A stretch of 64,000 nucleotides of DNA. Origin: Planctomycetota bacterium. GTDB lineage: Bacteria; Planctomycetota; Phycisphaerae; Phycisphaerales; SM1A02. Numbering within the stretch: position 1 is the first letter of the stretch; each line of letters opens with the position of its first letter. This document shows, piece by piece, positions 9,073-17,836 of the stretch. Position numbers and translations under genes: made by a program. The notes under the pieces were generated by a model. It had not been told where the DNA came from and searched no databases. It worked only from the letters and a program-made list of their open reading frames with translations. The stretch spans positions 19,052 through 83,051 of the forward strand of contig QWPW01000010.1 in the NCBI GenBank assembly GCA_003671025.1. The letters are read 5' to 3'.

Positions 9073-10141
9073 ACGCGACGGTGACTTGTGGACAGAGGTA
9101 AACGTCTTGAATCGCGTTGAGCAACTTTACGCCATCGGCAAATGGCTTTTGGAAGGCTTTTCGGCCTGATATCAGACCGGTTCCGCCTGCGCGCTTGTTG
9201 ATGACCGCGGTGCGCACCGCGTCCGCGAGATCGTTCGCGCCGCTCGCTCCACCAGAGTTGATCAGTCCCGCTCGACCGCAGTAGCAGTTGAGCAACTGAT
9301 AGCGGCAGAGGTCAATCGGATGATCGCTGGCAAGATCGCTGTACATGCGCTTGTCGAGTTTGCCGTAGCTTGAATCACCCGAGTTGAGCGCGAGGAAACC
9401 GCCGTTGAGTTCAGGCAACTTCTGTTTGATGATGTCGGCCTTGATGGTGACACCAAGATGATTCGCTTGTCCGGTGAGGTCAGCGGACGTGTGATAGTCC
9501 TTGCCATCAATCTTGAATGAGTTGTTGCGCAGGTAGCACCACAACACAGTGGCCATGCCCAGCTCATGCGCTTCATCGAATGCGCGCGCGACTTCCACGA
9601 TCTGTCGCGCTGATTGATCGCTGCCGAAATAAATCGTGGCACCCACTGCAGTGGCGCCGAGATTCCACGCTTCGCGCACCGAGCCAAACATAATCTGATC
9701 GAACTTGTTGGGGTAGGTCATCAACTCGTTGTGATTGAGCTTGACCAGAAACGGGATCTGATGCGCGTACTTGCGCGACACCGAAGAGAGCACGCCAAAG
9801 GTTGAGGCGACTGCGTTGCAACCGCCCGCGATGGCGAGCTTGACGATGTTCTCGCCGTCGAAGTACGCGGGGTTCTTCGCGAAGCTCGCGCCCGCGGAGT
9901 GTTCGATTCCCTGATCGACGGGGAGGATGGACATGTATCCCGAGTTGGCCAATCGTCCCGTGCCGTAGAGCGCGGCCAGACTGCGCAACACTTGTGGGTT
10001 GCGATCGGTTGGGCCAAAGATGTCGTTCACAAACGTCGGCCGCGGCAGATGCAGCAAGTCCTTGGTGACCTTCGCTTGATGCGTCAGGAGCGTGTCGGCG
10101 TCAGTACCAAGGAGCGATTGAATCGAGCTGAATGTCGACAT
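9071..10141 (-). CDS. fbaB: Class I fructose-bisphosphate aldolase (FbaB/DhnA type)
   Basis: Glycolytic/gluconeogenic aldolase using a Schiff-base lysine, cytosolic. The start at 10141 (MSTFSSIQ) has AGGAA just upstream; the 11 extra residues in the ORF track have no support. Family features are the '[10 protein letters not shown]' strand, '[11 protein letters not shown]', 'GATIYFGS', '[24 protein letters not shown]' (in part) and 'ADIIKQKLP', where the Schiff-base lysine is expected, then the phosphate-binding '[17 protein letters not shown]' and '[12 protein letters not shown]'. The 356-aa length matches E. coli FbaB (about 350). It ends directly in a tandem repeat that reiterates its stop codon. 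Confidence 0.92.
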   Translation of the reverse strand: MSTFSSIQSLLGTDADTLLTHQAKVTKDLLHLPRPTFVNDIFGPTDRNPQVLRSLAALYGTGRLANSGYMSILPVDQGIEHSAGASFAKNPAYFDGENIVKLAIAGGCNAVASTFGVLSSVSRKYAHQIPFLVKLNHNELMTYPNKFDQIMFGSVREAWNLGATAVGATIYFGSDQSARQIVEVARAFDEAHELGMATVLWCYLRNNSFKIDGKDYHTSADLTGQANHLGVTIKADIIKQKLPELNGGFLALNSGDSSYGKLDKRMYSDLASDHPIDLCRYQLLNCYCGRAGLINSGGASGANDLADAVRTAVINKRAGGTGLISGRKAFQKPFADGVKLLNAIQDVYLCPQVTVA

Positions 10142-10230
10142 GTAATTTCCTGCAACAAGTTCGAGTGGGATCAAGTGATGTGGACGCGCAAGACAAATTC
10201 ATCCTGATCGTCGCGCGCGAAATGTAACAG

Positions 10231-10254
10231 GCTCGCGCGAAGCAACGCGCGAGC
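10231..10254 (-). terminator. Hairpin, possible terminator of the P1B ATPase gene
   Basis: A perfect 9-bp inverted repeat GCTCGCGCG / CGCGCGAGC with a 6-nt loop lies between the ATPase stop and the aldolase start. On the minus strand it is followed by CTGTTACATTT, only partly U-rich, so termination is plausible but not certain. Confidence 0.45.
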
Positions 10255-10326
10255 AATCGTGGCGCAAACAGTGTGTGCGAAACGATGCAACGCGTCACCC
10301 GTCGCACCCACACATCCTCGCGCAAG

Positions 10327-12354
10327 TCACTGAGGAAGCGTGAGCATCTTGCGCCCAGGCTTGGCCGCAGCGACCGATTCGTGCTGACGACGAATCTCTT
10401 CGCTCGCGGCGAATTCTTCGCCAAACCGCACCAAACGCAGCGAATTGGCGATGACAAAGATGTACGCGGCCGCTTGATAGAAAGGCGTGACCCAGATGTA
10501 CAAGCGACCTGTTGCCGCGAGCGCGAGGCCAACCACGGCCAAGAGAATCGCCACACCAATGTTGAGTGCGATGACCGACTTGGTCTTGCGCGCGATCTCG
10601 AGCAAGAAGGGAACCGTGCGCAAATCGTCGTTCATCAACGCCACGCCCGCGCTGTTGGTGGCGATGTCGGAACCGGAAAGTCCCATGGCCACACCGACAT
10701 CGGCGGTGGCGAGCATCGGTCCGTCGTTGATTCCGTCGCCGACCACCAAGGTGCGATGTCCCTTGCTCATGAGGTACTTGAGTTCTTCGTGTTTCTCTTC
10801 GGGCAAGCACTCGGCTTCGATCGAATCGACGCCGACCGCTTGTCCCACGCGCGTGGCCACGGCGAGTCGATCGCCAGTGAAGATCGCCACGCGGCGCACA
10901 CCGAGTTCGCGCAGTTTGCTCACGACTTCGGCGGCGTTGCGGCGCAACTTGTCTTCGAGTCCGACCGCGCCGAGATAGCGTCCATACGCCATGACGTGCA
11001 CGCTCGACATGCCGTCGATTTTTTCTTCGACGGCTTTGATTTGCGCTGCGGCGTCTGGATTGAGTTCAAGAATCCACGCGCCACGCCCTGCGAAAATCTC
11101 GCCTTCCGCCGTGGTGGCCACTACGCCGCGTCCATGCAATTCGCGGTAGGCGAGCACAGGATTGGCCACGATGCGCGCGCGTTGTGCAGTCTCGAGAATC
11201 GAACGTGCCAGCGGATGATTCGATGAACGTTCCGCATCCGTCGCCGCTTGCAACAACGTCGCGCCATCAACGCCATCGGCGGGCGCGAGGCGACTCACTG
11301 CAAACTTGCCCGTGGTGAGCGTTCCAGTTTTGTCCATCACCACGGTGTCGATGTCGGCGGCGCTCTCGAGAGTGCGCGTCGCTTTGATCATGACTCCTAA
11401 GCGCGCAGCAGCCGCAAACGCCGCGACCATCGCGGTGGGATAGGCGATGAGCAACGCGCCCGGACAAGTCACCACCAAGACGGTGATGGCGCGCTCAGCG
11501 GCAACGGCCTTCGCATCTGGAGAGCCTGATTTTGCCGTGAAAAACCACACAATGAGCGCGACCATCAACACGATGGGAACGTAGTACGCAGAGATGCGTT
11601 CGATGAGTTCTTGCTTGCGCCCCTTGGCGCTCTCCGCTTCGCGAATGAGTTTTTCCACCTTGCCGATGGTGGTGTCGCCTTTGACCGCGGTGACCTCAAC
11701 ATCAATCTGTCCCGTGAGATTCGTGGTACCCGCGTACACGCTCACACCGGGTTGCACTTCGATGGGAACCGCTTCACCAGTGAGCGACGCTTGATTGATG
11801 TTGGAAGTACCCGCGCGCACGATGCCGTCGGCGGGGAGGTTTTCACCAGGACGAATACGCACGGTGGCGCCGCGCGTGAGCTGCGCCAGCGAGACTTCGC
11901 GCTCGGCTCCGGCGCTGTCAACGACGCGGGCGATGTCAGGAGTGAGTTCGATGAGTTCGCGAATCGCACGTTGCGCGCCCCACGCCGTGCGTGAGAGCAC
12001 GAGCTCGCTGAACCACAGAAAAAAGGCCAAGAAACCGGCGGCGAGATAGAGCTCGTTGGCGATGGCGGCAAACACCGCGAGGCTCGCGAGACTGTCGCTC
12101 GAGGCGCGGCCTTCGCGCAATTCTTCAAACGCGCCCTTGGCCAGCGGCACGACGAGGATCAATGCGCCCAGCAACGCAGGGATGTCGCTGACCGTGCTCT
12201 CGATGCCAAACAACTTGGCAACCCACGCGGCCAGCAGCAGCATGCCGCCCAACAGCGCGATGAACAGCTGTCGCTCGAGGCGGATTGCGCCGTCGGCATC
12301 ATCGGCGTGTCGACTGATTGAGGATTCGGGCGGGGTCGAAGTGAGTGTCGACAT
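10327..12354 (-). CDS. Heavy-metal-translocating P1B-type ATPase
   Basis: Inner-membrane ATP-driven metal pump, probably exporting. From the ATG at 12354 (MSTLTSTPP, GGAAA upstream) the protein is 675 aa. It has no N-terminal CxxC heavy-metal-associated domain. Order: first hydrophobic helices (about 28-110), the actuator motif 'SLTGEAVPI', two more helices, the ion-site helix 'VVTCPGALLIAYPTAM', the phosphorylation site 'DKTGTLTTGK', the class-specific His-Pro in 'SSNHPLARSI', and 'GDGINDGPMLA' of the P domain. The ion-site triplet is CPG rather than the common CPC, which leaves the transported metal open (Zn/Cd/Co/Cu classes cannot be told apart here). No metalloregulator gene adjoins it. 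Confidence 0.9.
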   Translation of the reverse strand: MSTLTSTPPESSISRHADDADGAIRLERQLFIALLGGMLLLAAWVAKLFGIESTVSDIPALLGALILVVPLAKGAFEELREGRASSDSLASLAVFAAIANELYLAAGFLAFFLWFSELVLSRTAWGAQRAIRELIELTPDIARVVDSAGAEREVSLAQLTRGATVRIRPGENLPADGIVRAGTSNINQASLTGEAVPIEVQPGVSVYAGTTNLTGQIDVEVTAVKGDTTIGKVEKLIREAESAKGRKQELIERISAYYVPIVLMVALIVWFFTAKSGSPDAKAVAAERAITVLVVTCPGALLIAYPTAMVAAFAAAARLGVMIKATRTLESAADIDTVVMDKTGTLTTGKFAVSRLAPADGVDGATLLQAATDAERSSNHPLARSILETAQRARIVANPVLAYRELHGRGVVATTAEGEIFAGRGAWILELNPDAAAQIKAVEEKIDGMSSVHVMAYGRYLGAVGLEDKLRRNAAEVVSKLRELGVRRVAIFTGDRLAVATRVGQAVGVDSIEAECLPEEKHEELKYLMSKGHRTLVVGDGINDGPMLATADVGVAMGLSGSDIATNSAGVALMNDDLRTVPFLLEIARKTKSVIALNIGVAILLAVVGLALAATGRLYIWVTPFYQAAAYIFVIANSLRLVRFGEEFAASEEIRRQHESVAAAKPGRKMLTLPQ

Positions 12355-12924
12355 AGTGGTTTCCAAGGTGAGTGGTGAAAGGTAGCAGAGGGCTTGCCGC
12401 TGCGAGTTGGTCGCAGAGGGCCGAGTGCATCGATGCGTCAATCACTTGTTGGTGCGCGGCGCGCGACTCGGTACTGCGCGTCGCATCGGCGCGATCATGA
12501 CTGCGATCGCCAAGAACCCGATCTTGCTGACCCATCCGCTCGGCGGGAGCAGCGACATTCTCAGCGCATGGAGTATTCGCAAGGTCACGCTGGCTGAAGC
12601 GGATGCGCTGCTTAACCAGGCGTTTCATGAGGGTGACCGTGTTGGGGACGGTCGCACGGGTGAGCAGTTCGTGTTTCAGTGGGAACGCTCAAGCCGGTGG
12701 AATCACCGAAGTTGCCAATCGAGAATGGGGGGGAAACCTGCAGCCGCGCAGTGACCGAACATGTCGTCATCGGCGGGCTGGCTAAACGGTGAGGCTCGCT
12801 TGGTGCGGCGCTTGTTTCATGGTGCAGCGTTGTGCGCATCAGTGTCGTTGCTGATGACACGATTGCGATCGGCGAACGCGCATCGAACGCGCATCGAACC
12901 TGCGTGACGGGATATGCTCCGTTG
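12355..12924. other. Divergent promoter region between P1B ATPase and gpsA, no gene seen
   Basis: About 570 bases separating divergent genes. Small ORFs on both strands (for example 12407-12754 plus) show no recognisable features. At 12874-12895 an 11-bp unit GAACGCGCATC is duplicated, inside what the ORF track treats as the gpsA N-terminus. I see no convincing metal-responsive operator or riboswitch. Confidence 0.5.
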
Positions 12925-14001
12925 GTGCAAGCATCCGCCACGCAACAACACTCCGAACACATCGTGATCGTTGGTGATGGGCAGATGGCGCTGGTGCTTG
13001 CCGATGTACTTGCGTATCGATTGGGTGACGCGTCGAGCAAGCAGCGCGCGGACATGCTCGGCTCTGTCGCAATTCTCTCGCCCTTTGCACAAGCCGCGAC
13101 GGAACTCGCGGCGACTCGCAAGAGTCCGCGACTTGCGCATTTCACGCTCAGTGAAAACGTGCGCGTGACTGCGGATCCGTCGGTGCTCGCGACGGCCACG
13201 ATGGTGGTGTGCGCGATTCCCACGCAGTTCATTCGTGCGACCTTCACGCGCTTCGCTGATGCGCTGCCTCGTGGAGTGCCCGTGGTCAGCGTGGCCAAAG
13301 GAATCGAAGTCGAAACATTTCGCGTGCCGTGTGACATCATTGGTGAAACGCTGGGCGAAACGCACGCGCTTGCCGCACTGAGCGGCCCGTCGATTGCGGC
13401 GGAACTCGCGCGGCGATTGCCCGCAGCACTAGTGGCTGCGAGCAGCGACGAGGCATTGGCGATGCGGGTGCAAGCGGCGTTCACTTCGCCATGGACCAAG
13501 ATCTACACCTCGGATGATGTGGTGGGAGTCGAGCTCGCTGGTGCGTGCAAGAATGTGATCGCCATCGCAGCGGGTGTCGCCGATGGACTCGGACTGGGCG
13601 CGAATGCGAAGAGCGCGTTGCTCGCGCGCGGACTCGCGGAGATGGCTCGCGTCGGTGTCGCGCTCGGTGGACGCGTGGAAACATTTTTCGGCGTCGCAGG
13701 CGCGGGCGATTTGGCGACGACATGCTTCGCGCCGGAAGGGCGCAATCGCAGTTTCGGCGAGCGTCTTGCGCGTGCCACCGAGGGTGATGCCTCGGCGCGT
13801 GTGCAGATGGCATTGGCCGCGTCAAACTCAGTGGTCGAAGGAGTTCCCACCGCACAAGCGTTGGTGCGATTGGCGCGTGAGCGCAATCTCGATCTGCCGA
13901 TCTGCTCCGCGGTCGCGGCGATGGTGTTCGATGGACTCGACCCGCGTCAAGCGCTGGCGCAACTGATGGCGCGTGCGTCCACGACCGAGCGCATCAGTTA
14001 G
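12925..14001 (+). CDS. gpsA: Glycerol-3-phosphate dehydrogenase [NAD(P)+]
   Basis: Makes sn-glycerol 3-phosphate from dihydroxyacetone phosphate for phospholipid synthesis, cytosolic. Nucleotide-binding motif 'IVIVGDGQMALVLAD' (GxGxxA), 'SVAKGIE', 'LSGPSIAAELA', the catalytic lysine in 'ELAGACKNVIAIAAG', and 'GAGDLATTCFAPEGRNRSFG' are in the family order. The ORF track starts at 12832, but that adds 31 residues before the Rossmann motif and includes a duplicated 11-mer. The GTG at 12925 (or TTG at 12922) with GGGA upstream gives 358 aa, closer to the usual 330-340. The start remains uncertain. The stop codon lies inside a 12-bp tandem repeat. Confidence 0.93.
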   Translation: MQASATQQHSEHIVIVGDGQMALVLADVLAYRLGDASSKQRADMLGSVAILSPFAQAATELAATRKSPRLAHFTLSENVRVTADPSVLATATMVVCAIPTQFIRATFTRFADALPRGVPVVSVAKGIEVETFRVPCDIIGETLGETHALAALSGPSIAAELARRLPAALVAASSDEALAMRVQAAFTSPWTKIYTSDDVVGVELAGACKNVIAIAAGVADGLGLGANAKSALLARGLAEMARVGVALGGRVETFFGVAGAGDLATTCFAPEGRNRSFGERLARATEGDASARVQMALAASNSVVEGVPTAQALVRLARERNLDLPICSAVAAMVFDGLDPRQALAQLMARASTTERIS

Positions 14002-14022
14002 CGCAACAGTTAGCGCAACAGT
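13996..14022. repeat. 12-bp tandem repeat spanning the gpsA stop codon
   Basis: AGTTAGCGCAAC occurs twice followed by a partial third copy. The first TAG (13999-14001) is the gpsA stop and the second TAG is in frame 12 nt later. Confidence 0.85.
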
Positions 14023-14045
14023 TCCGGTGCGAGAATTCGCGCGCG

Positions 14046-14321
14046 TCACTCCTCTTCGCCGAATTTCGCTTCAACCAATTTGAGCAGCGTGGCCAACGCA
14101 TCTCGCTCATCGCTGCCATCGACTTCGATCTCGATCACGCTTCCGCAGGTTCCCGCGAGCATGAGCATTTGCAAGATCGACTTGCCATCGACGACTTCGC
14201 CATCGCCGAGTTTGCGCACCAAGATGGCCGCAGAAAAACGCGATGCCTCTTCAACGAAGGTCATCGCGGGACGCGCGTGCAATCCCAGTCGGTTCACGAT
14301 GGTCGCTTGTGCGCGGATCAT
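14046..14321 (-). CDS. ptsH: HPr family phosphocarrier protein
   Basis: Phosphotransfer protein of the PTS, cytosolic. The motif 'NRLGLHARPAMTF' places the phosphorylated histidine at residue 15 when the ATG at 14321 is used, exactly as in known HPr proteins. The ORF-track start at 14357 would overlap ptsN by 32 nt. 'DGKSILQMLMLAG' matches the Ser46 region ('xxKSILxLLxL'), so a regulatory serine is retained. 91 aa. The start lies 4 nt after the ptsN stop, forming an hpf-ptsN-ptsH operon. Enzyme I is not in the window. The grouping with ptsN and hpf suggests a regulatory (NPr-like) role rather than sugar uptake. Confidence 0.93.
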   Translation of the reverse strand: MIRAQATIVNRLGLHARPAMTFVEEASRFSAAILVRKLGDGEVVDGKSILQMLMLAGTCGSVIEIEVDGSDERDALATLLKLVEAKFGEEE

Positions 14322-14325
14322 TCGA

Positions 14326-14802
14326 TCACGCGCCAACTTGTCCGGCGTCTGCTTCATCTAGCAGCGTGAGCACTTCCTTCACGCTGCTCGCTTGACGCAG
14401 GAAACGACGAAACTGATCTTTCGAGAGATGCGAAAAAATCGCTTGAATCGCATCGAGGTGCAGTTCCGGTTTCTCTTCGGGCGAAAGCAGCAGGAAGATC
14501 GAATAGACCGGCTGCTTGTCGAGCGAATTGAAATCGACTCCGCCGCGACTCACACCAATCGCGGCCATCGGCGTGTGCACCGCCGCGGACTTGGTGTGGG
14601 GAATCGCGACGCCGTGATTGAGTCCCGTGGAACCCTTGTTTTCACGCGCGATGATCGCCTTGGCAAACTGGTCGCGCATGTCCGCCGAAACTTTGCCACT
14701 AGCAACCAATGCGTCGAGCAGTTCCTTCACCACATCCTCGCGCTTGACCGCGACAAGGTTGGGAATGATGGCTTTCTCGACGACGATTTCTCGGAGTTTC
14801 AT
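14326..14802 (-). CDS. ptsN: PTS IIA-type regulatory protein PtsN
   Basis: Fructose/mannitol-type EIIA domain protein, cytosolic, phosphorylated by HPr. Start at MKLREIVVEK (14802); the ORF-track start at 14955 only reads through a noncoding tandem repeat giving 'MARVMARVMARV'. The active histidine is in 'GVAIPHTKSAAV', and 'ENKGSTGLNHG' precedes it as in EIIA-Ntr. 'FLLLSPEEKPELHLDAIQAIFSHL' matches the fold's second half. 158 aa, same as E. coli PtsN within a few residues. No EIIB/EIIC partner is encoded nearby, so a regulatory role is likely. Confidence 0.93.
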   Translation of the reverse strand: MKLREIVVEKAIIPNLVAVKREDVVKELLDALVASGKVSADMRDQFAKAIIARENKGSTGLNHGVAIPHTKSAAVHTPMAAIGVSRGGVDFNSLDKQPVYSIFLLLSPEEKPELHLDAIQAIFSHLSKDQFRRFLRQASSVKEVLTLLDEADAGQVGA

Positions 14803-14888
14803 AGAGTGGCGTGCCTGCGTTTTTCCGTAAGTGGTGAAGTGGTGGTCAGTGCGATCGATGGCGAATCCACGTTGGGAAACGCGCCCGT

Positions 14889-14956
14889 GCGCCATTGCGT
14901 GCGCCATTGCGCGCGCCATTACGCGCGCCATTACGCGCGCCATTACGCGCGCCATT
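14889..14956. repeat. 12-bp tandem repeat between hpf and ptsN
   Basis: Five full copies and a partial sixth of GCGCCATTACGC (first two copies with small changes, GCGCCATTGCGT/C). It lies in the 176-nt gap between hpf and ptsN. On the minus strand it reads GCGTAATGGCGC and creates spurious ATG starts in the ptsN ORF. Confidence 0.95.
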
Positions 14957-14978
14957 TACTGAATTGATCGGTCGGCTC

Positions 14979-15281
14979 TTATTGTCCGTGCTTGTGGTCG
15001 CGCACGCGTGACTTGTGATCAGTGAGTTGTCGTGCTTCGCGATCGATGGCAAGGTCAATCGCCGCGTACAGATCTTGGTCTCGGTAGTTCACAATGAAGT
15101 CGTCGTGATGCTCGACATCCACGATGAATTCGACATGGAAACCGTTGGCCTCCTTCTCGATGACGCAGTCGATCGACAGCACCTTGTCGAAGTAGCGCAC
15201 CAGCTTCGCAGCCTTGGTGCGAACATAGGTGTCGATGGCCTCGGTGATCTCGATGTGCTTGCCCTTGACATTGATCTGCAT
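14979..15281 (-). CDS. hpf: Ribosome hibernation promoting factor (short HPF/RaiA)
   Basis: Small cytosolic protein that binds the 30S subunit in stationary phase and blocks translation or promotes dimerisation. 'MQINVKGKHIEITEAIDTYVRTKAAKL' and the basic/acidic 'VEFIVDVEHHDDFIVNYRDQDLYAAIDLAIDRE' follow the beta-alpha-beta-beta-beta-alpha family pattern. At 100 aa it is the short form without the C-terminal dimerisation domain. Being first in the hpf-ptsN-ptsH cluster mirrors the rpoN-hpf-ptsN order known in proteobacteria, although rpoN is absent here. Confidence 0.93.
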   Translation of the reverse strand: MQINVKGKHIEITEAIDTYVRTKAAKLVRYFDKVLSIDCVIEKEANGFHVEFIVDVEHHDDFIVNYRDQDLYAAIDLAIDREARQLTDHKSRVRDHKHGQ

Positions 15282-15382
15282 AATGAACTCGCTTTCAAAT
15301 ACGGCCGCTCAACAAGCGCCGTCGATTGGTGTTGCAATTTGGGAAGAGTCGGAACGCTCGCTCTTCTGCTTCTTGGTGTGGC

Positions 15383-16258
15383 TCACAATTTCACACTTAA
15401 CTCTGACGCCGTCTTCTCGCTTTGATTGATGGTGGTTGCAGGTGTTTCGCGCGCGCTTGGGCGCGCTTGCGGGACAACAACACCCGCAGACACAAGGTAG
15501 CGAAGTGCCTCGTCGATCGTGAGGTCAACTTCGCGGACTTGCGACTTGGGTACTGAGACGATCCAACCGGTGAAGGGAGTGGGGGAACTCGGCACGAAAA
15601 CAGTGAGGCTATCGCCCACCGTTGCCACTAGTTGCGGCGCGGTCTCGCCTGTGACCAAGCCCACGCTCCACACGCCGGCGCGCGGATATTCGATCATGAC
15701 TACGCGATTGAAATCGAGGCGTTTCTTGGTGCCGCCAAAGAGAAACTCGACCACTTGCTTCAACGCGGGATAGACCTGGCGAATCCCCGGGACCGTGAGT
15801 AATCCCGCTTCGAACGCCGCGAGCAATGTTCGTCCTAAGAAGCCGCCCACCAATCGGCCGAGCGCATACACGGCAACGACGGCGATGACGAGACCAACAA
15901 GATCGAGATACCAGCGCGCGTTCCACCACGCGCTGATGTGTTCGCGCACGAGCGTCCAGCGTGCCGAGGATGTAGACGCGTCGAGTCGCAGTTGCAGCGC
16001 GCGCGTTTGTTCCGCGGCCACCTCGGCTTCAGTGGGAAGAAATTGTTCGAGTGGGATTGATTCTGCGCTCAACGCCACAACTAAGCGCAGGCCAGAGTTG
16101 ATCGGCTCGGCGATGTTGCTGTCAACGAAGCGATAGGCCGCAACGAAGATCCACAACATCAACACGCTCGGAAGCACCACGCCCATGCCGCGCAGAAAAA
16201 ACTGTCCGCGCGGAGATTTCGAAACAACAGGATGCGCGAGTGGCTCGTGGGAGTGCAT
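15383..16258 (-). CDS. DUF502 membrane protein
   Basis: Inner-membrane protein of the DUF502 family, function unknown. Start at MHSHEPLAHPVV (16258); the ORF track begins 19 codons earlier without support. Two hydrophobic segments are visible: 'GMGVVLPSVLMLWIFVAAY' (about 27-45) and 'LDLVGLVIAVVAVYALGRLVGGF' (about 125-148). The conserved soluble part follows: 'VPGIRQVYPALKQVVEFLF', 'FNRVVMIEYPRAGVWSVGLVTG', 'VFVPSSPTPFTGWIVSVP'. 291 aa. The insertion between the two helices (Ala/Glu-rich, about 55 residues) is longer than in most relatives I recall. It ends 101 nt upstream of the hpf start, same strand. Confidence 0.88.
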   Translation of the reverse strand: MHSHEPLAHPVVSKSPRGQFFLRGMGVVLPSVLMLWIFVAAYRFVDSNIAEPINSGLRLVVALSAESIPLEQFLPTEAEVAAEQTRALQLRLDASTSSARWTLVREHISAWWNARWYLDLVGLVIAVVAVYALGRLVGGFLGRTLLAAFEAGLLTVPGIRQVYPALKQVVEFLFGGTKKRLDFNRVVMIEYPRAGVWSVGLVTGETAPQLVATVGDSLTVFVPSSPTPFTGWIVSVPKSQVREVDLTIDEALRYLVSAGVVVPQARPSARETPATTINQSEKTASELSVKL

Positions 16259-16339
16259 AGAGCGGATCGAGTGTAGGGAGTCGGTCGCGCATTGTCGCGT
16301 GATGAATTGCGACATCGAAACGAGTGCGCGCCACCGTCG

Positions 16340-17836
16340 CTATTGCCCCAGCGGACGAGGCACGATTTGCACTGCCAACTCAACCGCATCACGGCGATAG
16401 CGCACTTCGATCGCGCGCCCGAGAGCCAATCGCGCGACCGCGAGCATCAACTCATCGCGGTTGCGCACGGGCACGCCATCGATGGAGAGAATGACATCAT
16501 TCACGCGGATTCCTGCGGCTTTTGCCGCCGAACGCGCCACGAACGAGCGGACTTTGACGCCATCCACCGCTTCATCGGCGGTGAATCCCAGCGACGCATC
16601 GCCACGCGTGACCGAGTCATCCACGGCGCCGCGCTCGATCATCCATTTGCGCCAACGTGCCTCGACCTTGGACAGCGGTTCGCCGAACGCGCGTTCAATC
16701 GCGCTCGACCCGTCGGGATCCGCGGCGAAGGTGTCACACAGCGCGCGGTAAAAATCCTCGAGCTTGCGTTCGCGTGCGAAGAACTCAAACATCGCGCGCG
16801 TCTGCGGATAGAGGCGTTCGGCATCCTCCATGAAACTCTCGCTGCTCAGCGAGACGAGATCTTTCCACGCGCGCGCCGTGTTCGAAGTCACTTGCTTGCG
16901 CGCGAGATTGAACCGAATGTTGGGATGAAACTCGATCCGTCCGTCGGCTTTGAGTTCGTAGTCTTCGTAGAGACTGGCCAGTCCTTCTTGCACCCACATC
17001 GGATGACGTTGACCGAGGCGATCCATGTGCGCGTAGTGCGCGAGGTGGACAAACTCGTGTTGCAAACTTTGTCCGGTGTCGCGCGCGACCAGTCGTCGCT
17101 CGCGATGTAAATACATGCCCTTGATCTCAGGGCGATCGAGATACGCCTTCGCATCTTCCGGTCGCACAATGGCGACGAGCACGGGCGTGGTTGACGGTTT
17201 GAGGAAGTACGCCTTGAGCAAATGCCGTTGCAGTTCGCTCAGCATCGCCTTCATGCGCGCGTGCGCTTGCGGCTCCAAGATTGTCGCGTACACCAAGTTG
17301 CCGTCTTCATCGCGGTCGTAGCGATAGTTGTCGCCGTGCGCGGCTTTCCACTGCACGAGCGGATCGGGAGCGCTGCGTCGTGAGCGATTGGCGCCAGGCG
17401 CCCGCGGAGTTTTGCTTTCGACGCGTTCGCGCGCTTCAAAGATCGCTTCGTAGGTGGTGGAGGCACGAATCGGTTCGAGGTCTGGGTCCGCTTCCATCAA
17501 ATCAAAGTCGCGAAATCCTGCGGAAACACAGGCCAAAAGTCGACGCTCGGCTTCGGGCAACTCGCCCAACTGCGCGAGGCAACACGCGGCGTTGTAGTGG
17601 AGCAGCGGGTCGGTCACGCCTGACGCAAGCCGTCCGTCGATGAGCGCCAACGCTTCGTGAAATTTGCGTGCGTGGAGCGCGCTGTCGATCTCACCTTGCG
17701 TGGCGACCGGTGTTGGCTTGATGATTGGCGGAGCGTCGCGCAGCGTTTGCGCCTGCGCGAGCGGGGGACATGTCGTGAGCAGGAGAACGCAACTCCACCG
17801 CGCAACTCTGCGAAATTGTTGCGTCACATGCGTCAT
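16340..17836 (-). CDS. Secreted HExxH metallopeptidase with PDZ domain
   Basis: Exported protein of 498 aa. The start at 17836 (MTHVTQQFRRVARW) overlaps the purN stop as ATGA and gives a clear signal peptide ('CVLLLTTCPPLAQAQT'). Residues about 40-120 resemble a TPR-like helical pair ('ALHARKFHEALALIDG', 'YNAACCLAQLGELPEAERRLL'). The peptidase core has the zinc motif HEFVH in 'GQSLQHEFVHLAHYAHM' and a likely third ligand Glu in 'MWVQEGLASLYEDY', as in gluzincin-type enzymes. A PDZ domain closes the protein ('AAKAAGIRVNDVILSIDGVPVRN'). The substrate is unknown. Coupling to purN seems to reflect compact packing. Similar DUF1570-like peptidases are common in planctomycetes. Confidence 0.8.
   Translation of the reverse strand: MTHVTQQFRRVARWSCVLLLTTCPPLAQAQTLRDAPPIIKPTPVATQGEIDSALHARKFHEALALIDGRLASGVTDPLLHYNAACCLAQLGELPEAERRLLACVSAGFRDFDLMEADPDLEPIRASTTYEAIFEARERVESKTPRAPGANRSRRSAPDPLVQWKAAHGDNYRYDRDEDGNLVYATILEPQAHARMKAMLSELQRHLLKAYFLKPSTTPVLVAIVRPEDAKAYLDRPEIKGMYLHRERRLVARDTGQSLQHEFVHLAHYAHMDRLGQRHPMWVQEGLASLYEDYELKADGRIEFHPNIRFNLARKQVTSNTARAWKDLVSLSSESFMEDAERLYPQTRAMFEFFARERKLEDFYRALCDTFAADPDGSSAIERAFGEPLSKVEARWRKWMIERGAVDDSVTRGDASLGFTADEAVDGVKVRSFVARSAAKAAGIRVNDVILSIDGVPVRNRDELMLAVARLALGRAIEVRYRRDAVELAVQIVPRPLGQ

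Noticed and set aside
12612-13499. 295-aa minus-strand ORF opposite gpsA
   Set aside because: Ala/Ser/Thr-rich shadow translation of gpsA with no features.
14803-14955. N-terminal extension of ptsN ('MARVMARVMARV')
   Set aside because: Translation of a noncoding 12-bp tandem repeat; the EIIA fold starts at MKLREIV.
14889-14956. Possible CRISPR-like array
   Set aside because: Direct 12-bp units without spacers; a simple tandem repeat. No array or cas gene was seen anywhere in the window.
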